Part shown: positions 8,468 to 16,566 of the stretch, in pieces
Layout of the letters: the number at the start of each line of letters is the position of its first letter
Position numbering within the stretch: position 1 is the stretch's first letter
Source of the DNA: Paulinella micropora
Lineage: Eukaryota > Cercozoa > Imbricatea > Euglyphida
Assembly (NCBI GenBank): GCA_009731375.1
Contig: BJOX01000319.1
Location: 405,853-462,922 of the forward strand
Direction: 5' to 3'
Length of the DNA stretch: 57,070 nucleotides
The notes under the pieces: model-generated
What the model was told of the DNA's origin: nothing
The model's database searches: none
What the model saw: only the letters and a program-made list of their open reading frames with translations
Made by a program: the position numbers and the translations under genes

Positions 8468-9655
8468 ATGTCACTGACGCTCGGAGGCACGAAACGGCTG
8501 CGGCTGGAGGACACCATCGAGACCAAGCCGTTGCCCTCCATGACCACGGCCTTTGGAGAGCACAAGGTCGCGTATCCTACGTCGCTCTTGCAGGAGGCTT
8601 TCCCTTACGCCGGCTCGCTCAACCCCCGCAAGTTCACTACCTCTGGCTCAGTGACCTGCGCCAACAGCCTGGTGTCGCTGAGCGGCACGGCACAGGCCCA
8701 AAGTCTCAGGCGCTGCAAGTACCGCGCGGGGCAAGGGCTGGTCTGCCGCTTCACTGCCATCTTTCCTGCGTCGCCGAATGTGGCCAACTCGGCGCTGGCG
8801 GGCATCGGCGACGACTCCAACGGGTTCTTCTTCGTGCAGGACCAGACACAGTCCAACCGGCTGCGCATCCTGCACCGCAACGCGGGCGTGGACACGTACA
8901 TCGACCAAAAGAACTGGAATCTTGATGCCTGTCTCGGCGGCGACGGCTTAGATCGCAAGGACTGGTCGAAGGGCAATATCTTTGAAGTCAAATTTCTGTA
9001 CTTGGGCTTTGGTGCCATCGTCTTCTCGACCGAACGGCAGCTGGAGGGTGCCCTCGTGCCTGTGCACCGCATACGCTACGCTGGCGCCAATACAGTGCCG
9101 TCGCTGTCGAACGCTTCGCTGCCTTTCCGTCTGCAGACGATTGGTGCGAGCGCGCAGCTGCGCAGCGCCTCGGTCGGCGTCTTTGTCGAGGGCCTCGTGC
9201 GGCAGTTGGGCCTGACCTTTGCTCGTCCCACCATGCAGACCATCGGCGCCACCGAACAGAACGTGCTGACCATCCGCAACAAGACCTTGATCGGGGCCCT
9301 GGCCAACAACGACGTGCTGTACCCGCTGTGGCCGACGGTCGCCGTCGTACTAAGTGGCACGAAACCGGTGACCCTGCGCGTGCTGACCCAGGCCACGTTT
9401 GGCAGCGCACCAACCTACGCGAACCACGACTCGGCCGCATCTAACACCGAATACAGCACGTCCCTCGTCACGGTGTCTGGCGGCAATGCGGCCGCGGCGT
9501 GCGTCGTGTCTTCGAGCGGCTCGGCCGCCGCTTCGCTAGACTTGAGCAAGCTGGACATCAGTGTTGGGCCCGGGGAAGTGCTGTGTCTGGCCGCCTCGAC
9601 CACTATATGCAGTGCTGACGTGTACGTCAGCTTGTCTTGGTATGAAGACGTGTAA
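8468..9655 (+). CDS. Virion-type protein, 395 aa, intact
   Basis: This is one of the few long viral ORFs here without any break. Residues about 55-230 form a beta-rich domain with the pattern CKYRAGQGLVCRFTAIF ... GDDSNGFFFVQDQ ... LRILHRNAG ... NIFEVKFLYLGFG, then VHRIRYAGANTVPSLSNASLPF. I associate this with a structural protein shared by algal large DNA viruses and their relatives; a jelly-roll or fibre-associated fold is likely but not proven. The C-terminal 150 residues form a second beta-rich region. The neighbour on the left is a capsid component, which fits a morphogenesis cluster. ATG directly follows ATAAAAAA. It ends with TAA. Confidence 0.65.
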   Translation: MSLTLGGTKRLRLEDTIETKPLPSMTTAFGEHKVAYPTSLLQEAFPYAGSLNPRKFTTSGSVTCANSLVSLSGTAQAQSLRRCKYRAGQGLVCRFTAIFPASPNVANSALAGIGDDSNGFFFVQDQTQSNRLRILHRNAGVDTYIDQKNWNLDACLGGDGLDRKDWSKGNIFEVKFLYLGFGAIVFSTERQLEGALVPVHRIRYAGANTVPSLSNASLPFRLQTIGASAQLRSASVGVFVEGLVRQLGLTFARPTMQTIGATEQNVLTIRNKTLIGALANNDVLYPLWPTVAVVLSGTKPVTLRVLTQATFGSAPTYANHDSAASNTEYSTSLVTVSGGNAAAACVVSSSGSAAASLDLSKLDISVGPGEVLCLAASTTICSADVYVSLSWYEDV

Positions 9656-9709
9656 ACAAAAAAAGAAAGTTCGTTTAGTATTAAAACAAAGAGAGAGAGA
9701 GAAGCGAAA

Positions 9710-10361
9710 ATGAAAAAAATCGTAGCAATCGACCCAGGGCTGAGAAATCTCGGGGTGGTAGTGCTCACAAAAGACAACAGCACCAACACCATTGCAGTCA
9801 CGTATGCCAGCGTCTTAGACATAGCCAGACAAAGCGACACCGACAGCTTCAAGACCAAGTCCTTGTTTGCGTGTCTGCGCATGCACGCTGTCGAGGAACT
9901 GCAAAACGCCGATCTTGTAGTGGTCGAGGACCAAGTGCTCGGGATGGCCAACACAAAGCCGGACAATCTGCTCATTCAAGCGGCGGCCGGTGCAACTATG
10001 CTCAGTCTCGGTGCCAAGGAACTGCTCTACTATCAGAACTCATTCAAGTTCAGCTGCTTTTTCTGATTGACTCCGACTATATCCGGCAGAGTCAAGAGAA
10101 AGTACAAGCTACAATCCAAAGTGCTGGCACAAAATTTAATAGAATCGTTCCAACGTTACTGGCGAGACGAAGTGTCTCACAGAGTCGCCTCATCTCTCGG
10201 ATGCTCTCGGTCTTGCGTTCTGTGCGCTCGTCAAAGGGTTCGGACCAACGCGGGGCGTCCAGCAGGGAGTGCCTCGCTCGCTGCCGATACCTGTTCCGAC
10301 TGGGGTGCAGCGGAAGAAGGAGCAGGAGCAGCCGCCTTCTGTTGGTTCCATTTCGAGCTGA
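9710..10361 (+). pseudogene. RuvC/A22-type Holliday junction resolvase, broken
   Basis: The N-terminus has the RNase H-fold signature IVAIDPGLRNLGVV with the first catalytic Asp. The second acidic site is VVVEDQVLGMANTKPDNLLIQ (Glu). After a TGA at 10064-10066 the same frame continues with GRVKRKYKLQSKVLAQNLIE. After a frameshift near 10.18 kb another frame gives HLSDALGLAFCALVKGF, which supplies the last catalytic Asp. All parts of a viral resolvase of about 215 codons are therefore present, in order. In poxviruses and relatives this enzyme resolves concatemers before packaging. The 3' end overlaps the convergent HMG-like gene. The TGA could come from CGA by one change. Confidence 0.78.
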
Positions 10362-10574
10362 TGTACGCCATGCGTTCCTTATGTTGCATGGCCTTGACTT
10401 CGGGCGTGGCCATCTGGTCCTTAAAGAACTATAAACAACGAAAAGCACGATTTCTAGCAAAATAACGTCCCGTGACAATGTTACCTGGTTATAGGCAGAC
10501 GGCGATCTGTGCTTCTTTTCCTTCACAGGGGCGGCGGTGGCGTGGCCGCAAGTTGCACAGGAGCTGGAAGACAT
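10231..10574 (-). CDS. HMG/YABBY-like DNA-binding protein with one intron
   Basis: Two exons are seen. Exon 1 (10574-10485) encodes 30 residues with a CxxC pair (CATCGH) and ends in KKHRSPSAYNQ. Exon 2 (10428-10231) resumes with FFKDQMATPEVKAMQHKERM and SSKWNQQK. Joined, this gives the classic pattern of small viral HMG/YABBY-like proteins (SAYNxFxK ... P ... K ... WN), about 95 aa with an Ala/Pro-rich tail. Exon 1 is exactly 90 nt, so the intron is phase 0. Such proteins bind and bend DNA or pack it in virions. The 3' half overlaps the resolvase gene on the other strand. No nonsense codon is seen. Confidence 0.7.
10429..10484 (-). other. 56-nt intron in the HMG-like gene
   Basis: On the minus strand the intron reads CCAG|GTAACATT at the donor and TTGTTTATAG|TTC at the acceptor. 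It is A/T-richer than the exons. Its length is not a multiple of three, and removal restores a continuous conserved motif. Confidence 0.7.
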
Positions 10575-10636
10575 CTCTAGTTGTGCCTTTGTCCTTTGGT
10601 TACAAAAGGGCAACAGAGGATCATTTTTTTACTAAC

Positions 10637-10749
10637 GGGCCCAAATTCAAAAGAAGATGAAAAGTAACGGACACTGCTTTTTGAACGGAGACAAGTCAAA
10701 TAGTTCGGCTGGGCCCCAAATTCAAAAGAAAAGTGAAAAAGTAACGGAC
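10637..10749 (+). repeat. Direct repeat upstream of the 275-aa gene
   Basis: A 36-nt unit starting GGGCCCAAATTCAAAAGAA and ending GTAACGGAC (10637-10672) recurs with small indels at 10711-10749. Both copies lie between the divergent starts at 10574 (minus) and 10784 (plus), so they may be duplicated promoter elements. Confidence 0.7.
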
Positions 10750-10783
10750 GCGGCCTTGTCACGTTCATAAAGCTAGAACCGAA

Positions 10784-11611
10784 ATGACTTCGATGATGAC
10801 AGAGACCGAGCGACGGGTCGTGGATGCCCTGATCGACCACAGGTTCAAGAGCCCCGCATTTAACGACATCGCGCCGACGATACCCGAACTGCTGGCGAGC
10901 TGTGTTTCGGTGACTGCGTGCAACAGCCAGCTCGTCGTACATGAGGGCAGCGGCCAGGTCTTCTGTGTGCCCGCCCCTTTTGTGTCGTGTTCGTTCCTCG
11001 ACCTGGCAGTCCTGGTGCAACCGGTGGCGCGGCAGGTCATCTACGCGGTGGCAGCGGAGCACCTGGCGCTGCGGTTGTTGGACAGACGTCTGCCCAACGA
11101 CCTCGTCGGCCTCGTCACTGAGTTCGTGCGCCCTGTGCGGTATGAGCACTTGCCAGCCGGCGCCTGGTCCACGGGCGACGACCGACAGCAGCAGAGCTTG
11201 TTTTTCAACATCCAGCTGTCTTTATTAGATCTCGGGGGCTTGGGTCTGGCCGAGCGGTTTTTCGAACCGTACCCTAGCGCCGGCCCGTTCGTACCCCAGT
11301 TGGCGCGGGCCGTCGCCTCTCGGCGGCAGCGCTACTGGGCAGCCGCAGAACAAAATCTGAACAAGCGCTTGAGAGTGTTTTTCGGCCAAGTAGACAATCT
11401 TATTAAACAGTTTCTGTCTTACGCTTGCACTACCACTGCCGGCGCTACTTGTTCCTCGTCCGGACACCTGACCGGAAAGTATAGAATGCACACGCACCCG
11501 ACCACTCCTATCACAATAACGGCGACAATTGCGGCCACGAGCGGGTTCCATTTTCTTTTCTCACCAATCAGTTGCCCTTTAATTTTTAAAAAAACGCTTT
11601 TGTCTCCCTAA
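10784..11611 (+). CDS. Hypothetical viral protein, up to 275 aa
   Basis: The ATG at 10784 is followed closely by Met codons at residues 4 and 5, so the exact start is uncertain. Residues about 1-215 look like a globular helical protein with a hydrophobic core (VFCVPAPFVSCSFLDLAVLV; VIYAVAAEHLALRLL). The C-terminal 45 residues are Thr-rich then hydrophobic (TITATIAATSGFHFLFS), possibly a membrane anchor. The end lies 5 nt from the end of the convergent major capsid gene. No family is recognised. The two GGGCCCAAATTC repeats sit directly upstream. Confidence 0.55.
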   Translation: MTSMMTETERRVVDALIDHRFKSPAFNDIAPTIPELLASCVSVTACNSQLVVHEGSGQVFCVPAPFVSCSFLDLAVLVQPVARQVIYAVAAEHLALRLLDRRLPNDLVGLVTEFVRPVRYEHLPAGAWSTGDDRQQQSLFFNIQLSLLDLGGLGLAERFFEPYPSAGPFVPQLARAVASRRQRYWAAAEQNLNKRLRVFFGQVDNLIKQFLSYACTTTAGATCSSSGHLTGKYRMHTHPTTPITITATIAATSGFHFLFSPISCPLIFKKTLLSP

Positions 11612-11615
11612 TGTT

Positions 11616-13404
11616 TTAGTTGTGCACCGCCGCCGCGGCGTCCAGGTGCCCGTTGCCCTCGTGCAGGTGGCGGAAGAACGCCGAGTAGATGCAGACGTCA
11701 TACACGCCCGAGCGGAACCCGCGCTTGCCCGGCGTGTAGGTCTTGGGCAAGTACTCCTGGCCACCGAGCCTTTCCGCCAGGGACTGGTGGTCCAGCGTGA
11801 TCGTGAACTTCAGCAGGTCGTCCTTGCCGCAGATCAGGGGCTGATCGTTGAGGTCAGTGAAAGTCGCAGTCACGACGACTGTACCGGCCTGGACGTTGGC
11901 GGCCGTGCCGGTCTTGCTCGCCAGCGAGATCTTGATGCCCTTGCTCTTGAGATACGAGTTTCTGGCCAAAAGCGTGTTGATGACGGTCCACGCACCCGTC
12001 GCGGGCATCTCGTAGTGCCACGTGCTGGAGTTAACAGACGCAAGCGTCTTGTCCTCGTCGACGTCCGCGATCGCTACGACCACACCCTCGTACCTGAACG
12101 TCATCCGGTCAGTGCTAGTGATGGTGATGCTGATGGACGGCGCCAGTTCCAGCGTGGTCTCGGTCGGTGCGGCGGCAGTGTTGAACACGAGGCGTTCCCG
12201 TGCTCCCACGAAGTGCTTGTAGCAGTCCATTTCGCCGTCGAGCATGCCCCGCAGGTCGTTTGAGAACGGGATCACGTACGTGTTGTTGCTGTTGGCAAAG
12301 ACTTCGTTGAACAGTTCGTTGGCAGTGTGCTCCCTGAAATAGCGCTCGTTGACAGGACTGCCCTGACCAAGCTGGCTGCGCCCTTGTATGTCTTCCAGAT
12401 CGATCGTTGCGGTGTCCCCGAGCGCTTCGCACTTGAGCAGGCGCCCGGTCGCGTCATAGGCGTGGTCCGGGTTGTAGGTGACGGTGCCGGCGCTGTAGCC
12501 GGTCTGAAGGCCAGAGCGTCGCAGGTACACGAACAAGGCGCCCGAGCGGTGGTTGAACTGGTCCAAATCGACCGTGACCCTGGACGACGGCTGCATCACT
12601 TTGCCATGATCGATGAATTGCATGTAGTCCAGGTATTGATGGCGCAAAGTCTTGCCGATCTTGTCCGGGTGCTTGCCCACCAGCAAACCGTTAGGCATGA
12701 TCGTGGACGAGGAGATCAGACGCACTTCCTCCAGCGTCGCGGTACAAGGGACGGTTTGCGTCGTCTGGTCCTCGACGAAGATCGAGCCGCGCGGGTAAAA
12801 TCGGACCTCTAGGTCCCCCTTCAAGTGGCTCAAATCGATTTGAAGTCCGTTGAGGAGCAGGTGCACTATCGGCAGGTAAAACCACTGGATGTCGCCGCTG
12901 CTCAACACGCGCGAGCTCAGGCGGCCGTACATGTTCTGGTTGAGCATGTCGTTGATGCTTGCCAACGCCTCTTGGCTCAGTGTGTTCATCAGCAAGTGCA
13001 AGACGTCACCGTAGCATCTAGCCAACTCTTGACCACTGAGCCTTTGGTAGAATTCGATGCGTTCAAACCAGTGGGTTACGGGCAGGACGCGGAAGTCGGT
13101 CGGCCTGCCGGTGGCCGCAAACCTGATCTCGAAGCGGAGGGTGGCGTCCTCGATGGCTCCCGGGGAGTTGTTCTCGAGGATGAACGAGAAGTAGGCGGTG
13201 TTATCGAGCGCGGCGGTGTTGGGCTTGGGCGTCATGATGGTCTGCGTCCAGACGGGGCGCGTGGGCATCTTGACGATATGCTTCGGGGCAAACACGACCG
13301 CGGCGGCCCGTCACCGGGTCGCGGTCATTGGCATGCACGAGCATAGTCTTCTTTCCGGGTGGGGGCATTACAGTCCCCGTATATGCTCGCTTGCCGCCGA
13401 ACAT
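11616..13404 (-). pseudogene. MCP: Major capsid protein, double-jelly-roll type, one N-terminal frameshift
   Basis: About 595 codons. The start at 13404 (MFGGKRAYTGTVMPPPGKK) runs into a frameshift near 13.30 kb, after which the frame is open to the end: FAPKHIVKMPTRPVW, YFSFILENNSPGAIEDA, THWFERIEFYQRLSG, WFYLPIVHLLLNGLQIDLSH, DLEVRFYPRGSIFV, then DQFNHRSGALFVYLRRS, and a second beta-rich half ending YTPGKRGFRSGVYD. The length, the polar-hydrophobic alternation, and the placing of the SGxELARCYGD and GLQIDLSHLKGDLEVRF segments fit a double-jelly-roll capsid protein of the NCLDV/polinton-like group; the closest clade needs a search. It lies beside small membrane proteins, as in other virion gene clusters. 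The frameshift is at a G/C-rich run and may be an error. Confidence 0.75.
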
Positions 13405-13448
13405 CTTTGGTGTCGGTTTGATTAATGTAAGGCAACCAGAAAATAAAT

Positions 13449-13730
13449 TTATTTTTTTCCGGACATAATCATGGCGGCCGAGATTGCGACGGCTCCGATC
13501 GCGAGCGGCACGGTCACGCCCATCGTCCGCGCGGTCTTCTGCCGGTCCTCCTTGTTGTGTTGCTTGTTCTCTCGGTCTTCATACTTGCGCCGGCCGATGC
13601 GCGTGCGCTTGGCGGCTTGCTTGTCCGCCTTGGTTTGCTTGGCCTCTTGCTTGGCCGTCTCTTTCTCTTGCCTTTCTTCCTTCTTCGCGGCCTGCTTGGC
13701 CTTCCGGCGTTCGCGAGCTCGCTTGGTCAT
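13449..13730 (-). CDS. Small basic coiled-coil protein with C-terminal membrane segment, 93 aa
   Basis: Residues 1-65 are almost all Lys, Arg, Glu, Gln and Ala and would form one long helix (KRARERRKAKQAAKKEERQE). Residues about 71-90 are hydrophobic (TMGVTVPLAIGAVAISAAMI), giving a tail anchor. It is intact, with ATG at 13730 and TAA end. It is the next gene upstream of the major capsid gene on the same strand; a role in linking membrane and nucleoprotein or capsid is inferred from position only. Confidence 0.6.
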   Translation of the reverse strand: MTKRARERRKAKQAAKKEERQEKETAKQEAKQTKADKQAAKRTRIGRRKYEDRENKQHNKEDRQKTARTMGVTVPLAIGAVAISAAMIMSGKK

Positions 13731-13746
13731 CTTTTTCCGCTAGTTT

Positions 13747-14295
13747 TTAAAAACGTTCATGCGCAAGATTAAAATTTTTTAATACGTAATGACCGTGCAT
13801 ATTTTTGCCAGCAATTTCGCCAAGGAAGGCTTGGTCCTGGCACAACTGTCTTTTAGCCACGAGGCGCTGCTGCAGCTGCTGGAGCTGCTGCGTGGGCGCG
13901 CGGAACTTGCAGGCGAGTTCGGCCCAGATTCCGGCCTCGGAGCGCACAAAGTCAGCGAGCTTTCCGTCCTTCCAGGCAGGCAAGAACCATGTCTGTACGG
14001 CCTCAACCTGCCGTTCAAGACCTAATCTCTGCAGCTGTTTCAGTTCCTCGATCTCCTCGAGCCGCAACAGTCGTACTTTTGGAACACCATCTCCAGCGCA
14101 CCGAACATCTGCGCCAGCGCTTGTCTCTTGGTCTGTTGGGGGGAGGACATCGTCGAGCGGTACGTAGGCGTCTAGGTCGACGGCGGGTGGCTTTTTTCTC
14201 GCTCTTTTCAGCAGCACTAGCAGGACCGCTAGCACAAAGACCAGAATCCCCCACACGACCAGGGCTTCTTCCGTCGTCACGACAGTCGTGGTCAT
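13747..14295 (-). CDS. N-terminally anchored membrane protein, 182 aa
   Basis: A single hydrophobic helix at residues about 11-29 (ALVVWGILVFVLAVLLVLL) is followed by KRARKK, so the C-terminal domain probably faces the positive side. The rest is helical with a Gln-rich coiled-coil stretch (QQLQQLQQRL). No family is recognised. It is intact and spaced 16 nt from the next gene, within a run of seven minus-strand viral genes. Confidence 0.6.
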   Translation of the reverse strand: MTTTVVTTEEALVVWGILVFVLAVLLVLLKRARKKPPAVDLDAYVPLDDVLPPTDQETSAGADVRCAGDGVPKVRLLRLEEIEELKQLQRLGLERQVEAVQTWFLPAWKDGKLADFVRSEAGIWAELACKFRAPTQQLQQLQQRLVAKRQLCQDQAFLGEIAGKNMHGHYVLKNFNLAHERF

Positions 14296-14335
14296 CTTCT
14301 TAAGTGAAGGACCACAAGTTTTAATTTTTGCTCTT

Positions 14336-14806
14336 TTAGAAACGGTAGTGGCCCTCGCTGGCCGGGTTTAGGTAGTTTTCGTAGGCGTATTGCGACACGA
14401 TTTCTGAGAGCGCGCCGAGCATAAAGAGCTGCTTGCCCGTGTCACCAGGCGCCATGTTCAGGCCGTAACCGACATGCAGGCCGGGCATCACGCTGTAGAT
14501 CAAACCGCCGCCGACCACGTGCAGGGCCAAGGAAGGGTAACGAGCCAGCCGGCCCTCTTGCGTTGAATTGAGCACGCGGGACTGCAGCAGGTCCACGACC
14601 GTGGTCGTCGCGGCCGCGATGATGGCCATGCCTACCGACTTGTCGACGGTCACGCCTCTGAGCCCGGGCACGCCCGCAAAAGAGATAGGAGCGTCCGTTT
14701 GCACTAGTACCGGCGTCGCAAAGTAGGCGAACGCCGCGGCAGTAGCACTGCGCGCGATGTTCTCCATACTGAAGGTGTCGCTGACGGTCCCGGCAATCTC
14801 GTCCAT
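14336..14806 (-). CDS. Polytopic small membrane protein, 156 aa
   Basis: Several moderately hydrophobic segments (TAAAFAYFATPVLV; GMAIIAAATTTVVDLL; LALHVVGGGLIYSVMPGL; LFMLGALSEIVSQYA) suggest three or four membrane helices with Gly and Ala packing. ATG at 14806 follows TTAATACGGGGAAAAAAAG, a good example of the A-rich leader in this block. It is intact, with TAA end. It is likely a virion membrane component, but no named family is recognised. Confidence 0.6.
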   Translation of the reverse strand: MDEIAGTVSDTFSMENIARSATAAAFAYFATPVLVQTDAPISFAGVPGLRGVTVDKSVGMAIIAAATTTVVDLLQSRVLNSTQEGRLARYPSLALHVVGGGLIYSVMPGLHVGYGLNMAPGDTGKQLFMLGALSEIVSQYAYENYLNPASEGHYRF

Positions 14807-14854
14807 CTTTTTTTCCCCGTATTAAAAAACAACGCCACAGAATTTAATATTGTT

Positions 14855-15514
14855 TTATTGGTTTACAGTCGGAGGGGCTGGGGTGTCTAGGTCCACTGCT
14901 GCTAGCACGGCAGAGGTGTTGCGGGCGTGCGCGATGGCCGCGGTTTGCGCCGTGATCAAGGCCAGCTCGGTAACGGGGTCGAGCCTCGTCATGCCGATGC
15001 CGGCCTTGAGCTTCGCGCGTTCGAGCAAGAAGAGCCACCGCTCGTTGGCAAAGCACTCGTCGGTCGTGCCGGAGATCTGGTAGCGCGTGCGGCTCGACAC
15101 CAGGCGCTCGAGGCACGTCAGCCCTTGCTTCAGGGCCACGTTGGACATCTGGTCCACGGCCGAGTCGTCCAGCGCCTCTTCGGCCTCCTCCAAGATCGTG
15201 GGCAAACGCGCGCGGGCCACCTTGCGCAGAGCACGTGGTTCGCAGGGGATCCCTGCTTTTTTGAGCTTGGGTGCAATCAGCTCCGATTTGCCGTAGGCGC
15301 ACAGGAGCCGGTAGGCAGGGTCGTCGCGCAAGGGCACTGCGTCAGCCTCCTCGAACCGTTGCTGCGTCAGCGGCGGCTGGCGTTCTTTGGCCGCGCGCCG
15401 TCTTTTCTTGGGAGGGGGCTGAGCCGGAGGAGGAGCTGCAGCCTCCTGGTCTGGCGGCAGCTCTTGCTTGCCGCCTTCCGCGGCCGGTGGCTCGAGATTG
15501 GCAAAAGGGTCCAT
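14855..15514 (-). CDS. Hypothetical viral protein, 219 aa
   Basis: The first 50 residues are Pro/Glu/Gln-rich and end in a basic patch (KKRRRAAKERQ) that could be a nuclear-localisation or DNA-binding signal. Residues 55-200 are predicted helical with regular Leu and Ala (LLCAYGKSELIAPKLKKAGI; VDQMSNVALKQGLTCLERL). I recognise no catalytic motif. ATG at 15514; TAA end 48 nt from the preceding start. The frame is intact. A virion core or DNA-associated protein is possible. Confidence 0.55.
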   Translation of the reverse strand: MDPFANLEPPAAEGGKQELPPDQEAAAPPPAQPPPKKRRRAAKERQPPLTQQRFEEADAVPLRDDPAYRLLCAYGKSELIAPKLKKAGIPCEPRALRKVARARLPTILEEAEEALDDSAVDQMSNVALKQGLTCLERLVSSRTRYQISGTTDECFANERWLFLLERAKLKAGIGMTRLDPVTELALITAQTAAIAHARNTSAVLAAVDLDTPAPPTVNQ

Positions 15515-15535
15515 CAGTTATACAAAAGAAGGGAC

Positions 15536-16220
15536 TCACAACTTTCTTTTTTGTTCTGCACTTCCGCTTCCGCCCCCACTTCTGCCTCCACCTCCAGGTG
15601 CACCAATAGGCTCGTTGCTGGTCCTGTTGATGCCGACCCAGCCGCGCACGTTGCCGTCCTCGCGCTCGAAGGCAGAGACCGAATGGATGCGGCTCCATTG
15701 CTCGTCGCGCATTTTCGAGGCCTGGTATTCTAAACATCAAGCAGACAGATAAGCGTATAAGCAAAAGGTCAGACAGACGGGCTTTGAGACCTTCAATCAT
15801 TCTGGCGGCTTACATACAACCATTCCAGTCGTTCCCGTAGCTGCGCCTTAGTTCGGTCAACCAGGGCTTCATGTTTTTGCGGTCCCCCTTGGAATCGTAG
15901 TTGGTATTTGCGAAGTCAACCCCGTAGACTGCATCGATCTCGGGTGCGGTACCGACAAGCAGAACTGCACCTTTATATCACGAGGACAGACTGTTCTTGC
16001 TCAGGCGCTGGGCGATGCCCTTCATGCCGGTTATTGTGGTATCCGCGGGATCGATGATCCCATTGAGCGCAGAGTAGATAATTGAGGACGTGGCCAATGC
16101 ATCGGTCTTGACCACGGGGTCAGTTTGCGTACCGTGCTCCACTGCATCGTTGAGGTGCGGGCCCGACTTCTCGTCGGTGGTAGTCGCCAGGCACACGGGT
16201 CCTCGTTGTGGTGCGGCCAT
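15536..16220 (-). pseudogene. Hypothetical viral gene with a likely intron and one in-frame TGA
   Basis: The ATG at 16220 (MAAPQRGPVCLATTTDEK) leads into residues such as SSIIYSALNGIIDPADTT and then a TGA at 15978-15980. The same frame continues with KGAVLLVGTAPEIDAVYGVDF and LRRSYGNDWN. An A/T-rich 91-nt block then intervenes, and coding resumes with YQASKMRDEQWSRIHSV and EDGNVRGWVGINRTS, ending in a Gly-rich tail and TGA at 15536. Removal of 15730-15820 gives 594 nt (198 codons including the stop) in a single frame. One C to T change (CGA to TGA) explains the stop. Function unknown. Confidence 0.5.
15730..15820 (-). other. Probable 91-nt intron in the 16.2-kb gene
   Basis: On the minus strand the acceptor is GATGTTTAG|AAT. 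The donor that preserves the frame is AATG|GTTGTATG; a stronger-looking GTAAGC lies 7 nt further in but would break the frame. The block is A/T-richer than the flanks and has no coding character. Confidence 0.5.
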
Positions 16221-16272
16221 TGTTCTTCGTTTTGTTTAAAAAGGGCCACCAGAGAATAAAATTTTTTTGTTG

Positions 16273-16527
16273 TTACTTGGCGCCGTTCAGGGCCGCTTCG
16301 CACTGCCTGGCCTGTTCGGATGAGATTTTCAGCAGGATCTGTGCGTCCTGCACCTGGAAGATTTTTTCGAGCGGTGCCTCTTCGACCGTGTCGTGCAGGG
16401 CCTCGAGCACTTTCTGTTCGGCCTGTGCCTCTTTCTACCACTTGCGGCCGGCCTGCCTCAGTTCCTTTTCGTTCAGTTTGCCTAGCGCTAGCGTGAGCTG
16501 CGGGTTGAAGCTCTGCAAGTGGTGCAT
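16273..16527 (-). pseudogene. Small helical viral protein, 84 codons, one in-frame TAG
   Basis: The frame from ATG 16527 to TAA 16273 is continuous except for TAG at 16435-16437 (after RKW, before KEAQAEQKVLEAL). The protein is helical and charged with a single Cys near the end. No family is recognised. It is spaced about 50 nt from the neighbours on the same strand. It is easily missed because the stop splits it into pieces of about 30 and 53 codons. Confidence 0.55.
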
Positions 16528-16566
16528 CTCAGCTTTTTTAATGACAAACTTACAACAAAAAAAGAA

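Noticed and set aside
11622-12812. Plus-strand ORFs opposite the major capsid gene
   Set aside because: They are antisense by-products of GC-rich codon use in the capsid gene.
5120-16437. Genome-wide reassignment of TAG to Gln
   Set aside because: R2 ends in TAG after its conserved tail, the host exons have no internal TAG, and the CAG-rich coiled coil has none; C to T decay explains the internal stops more simply.
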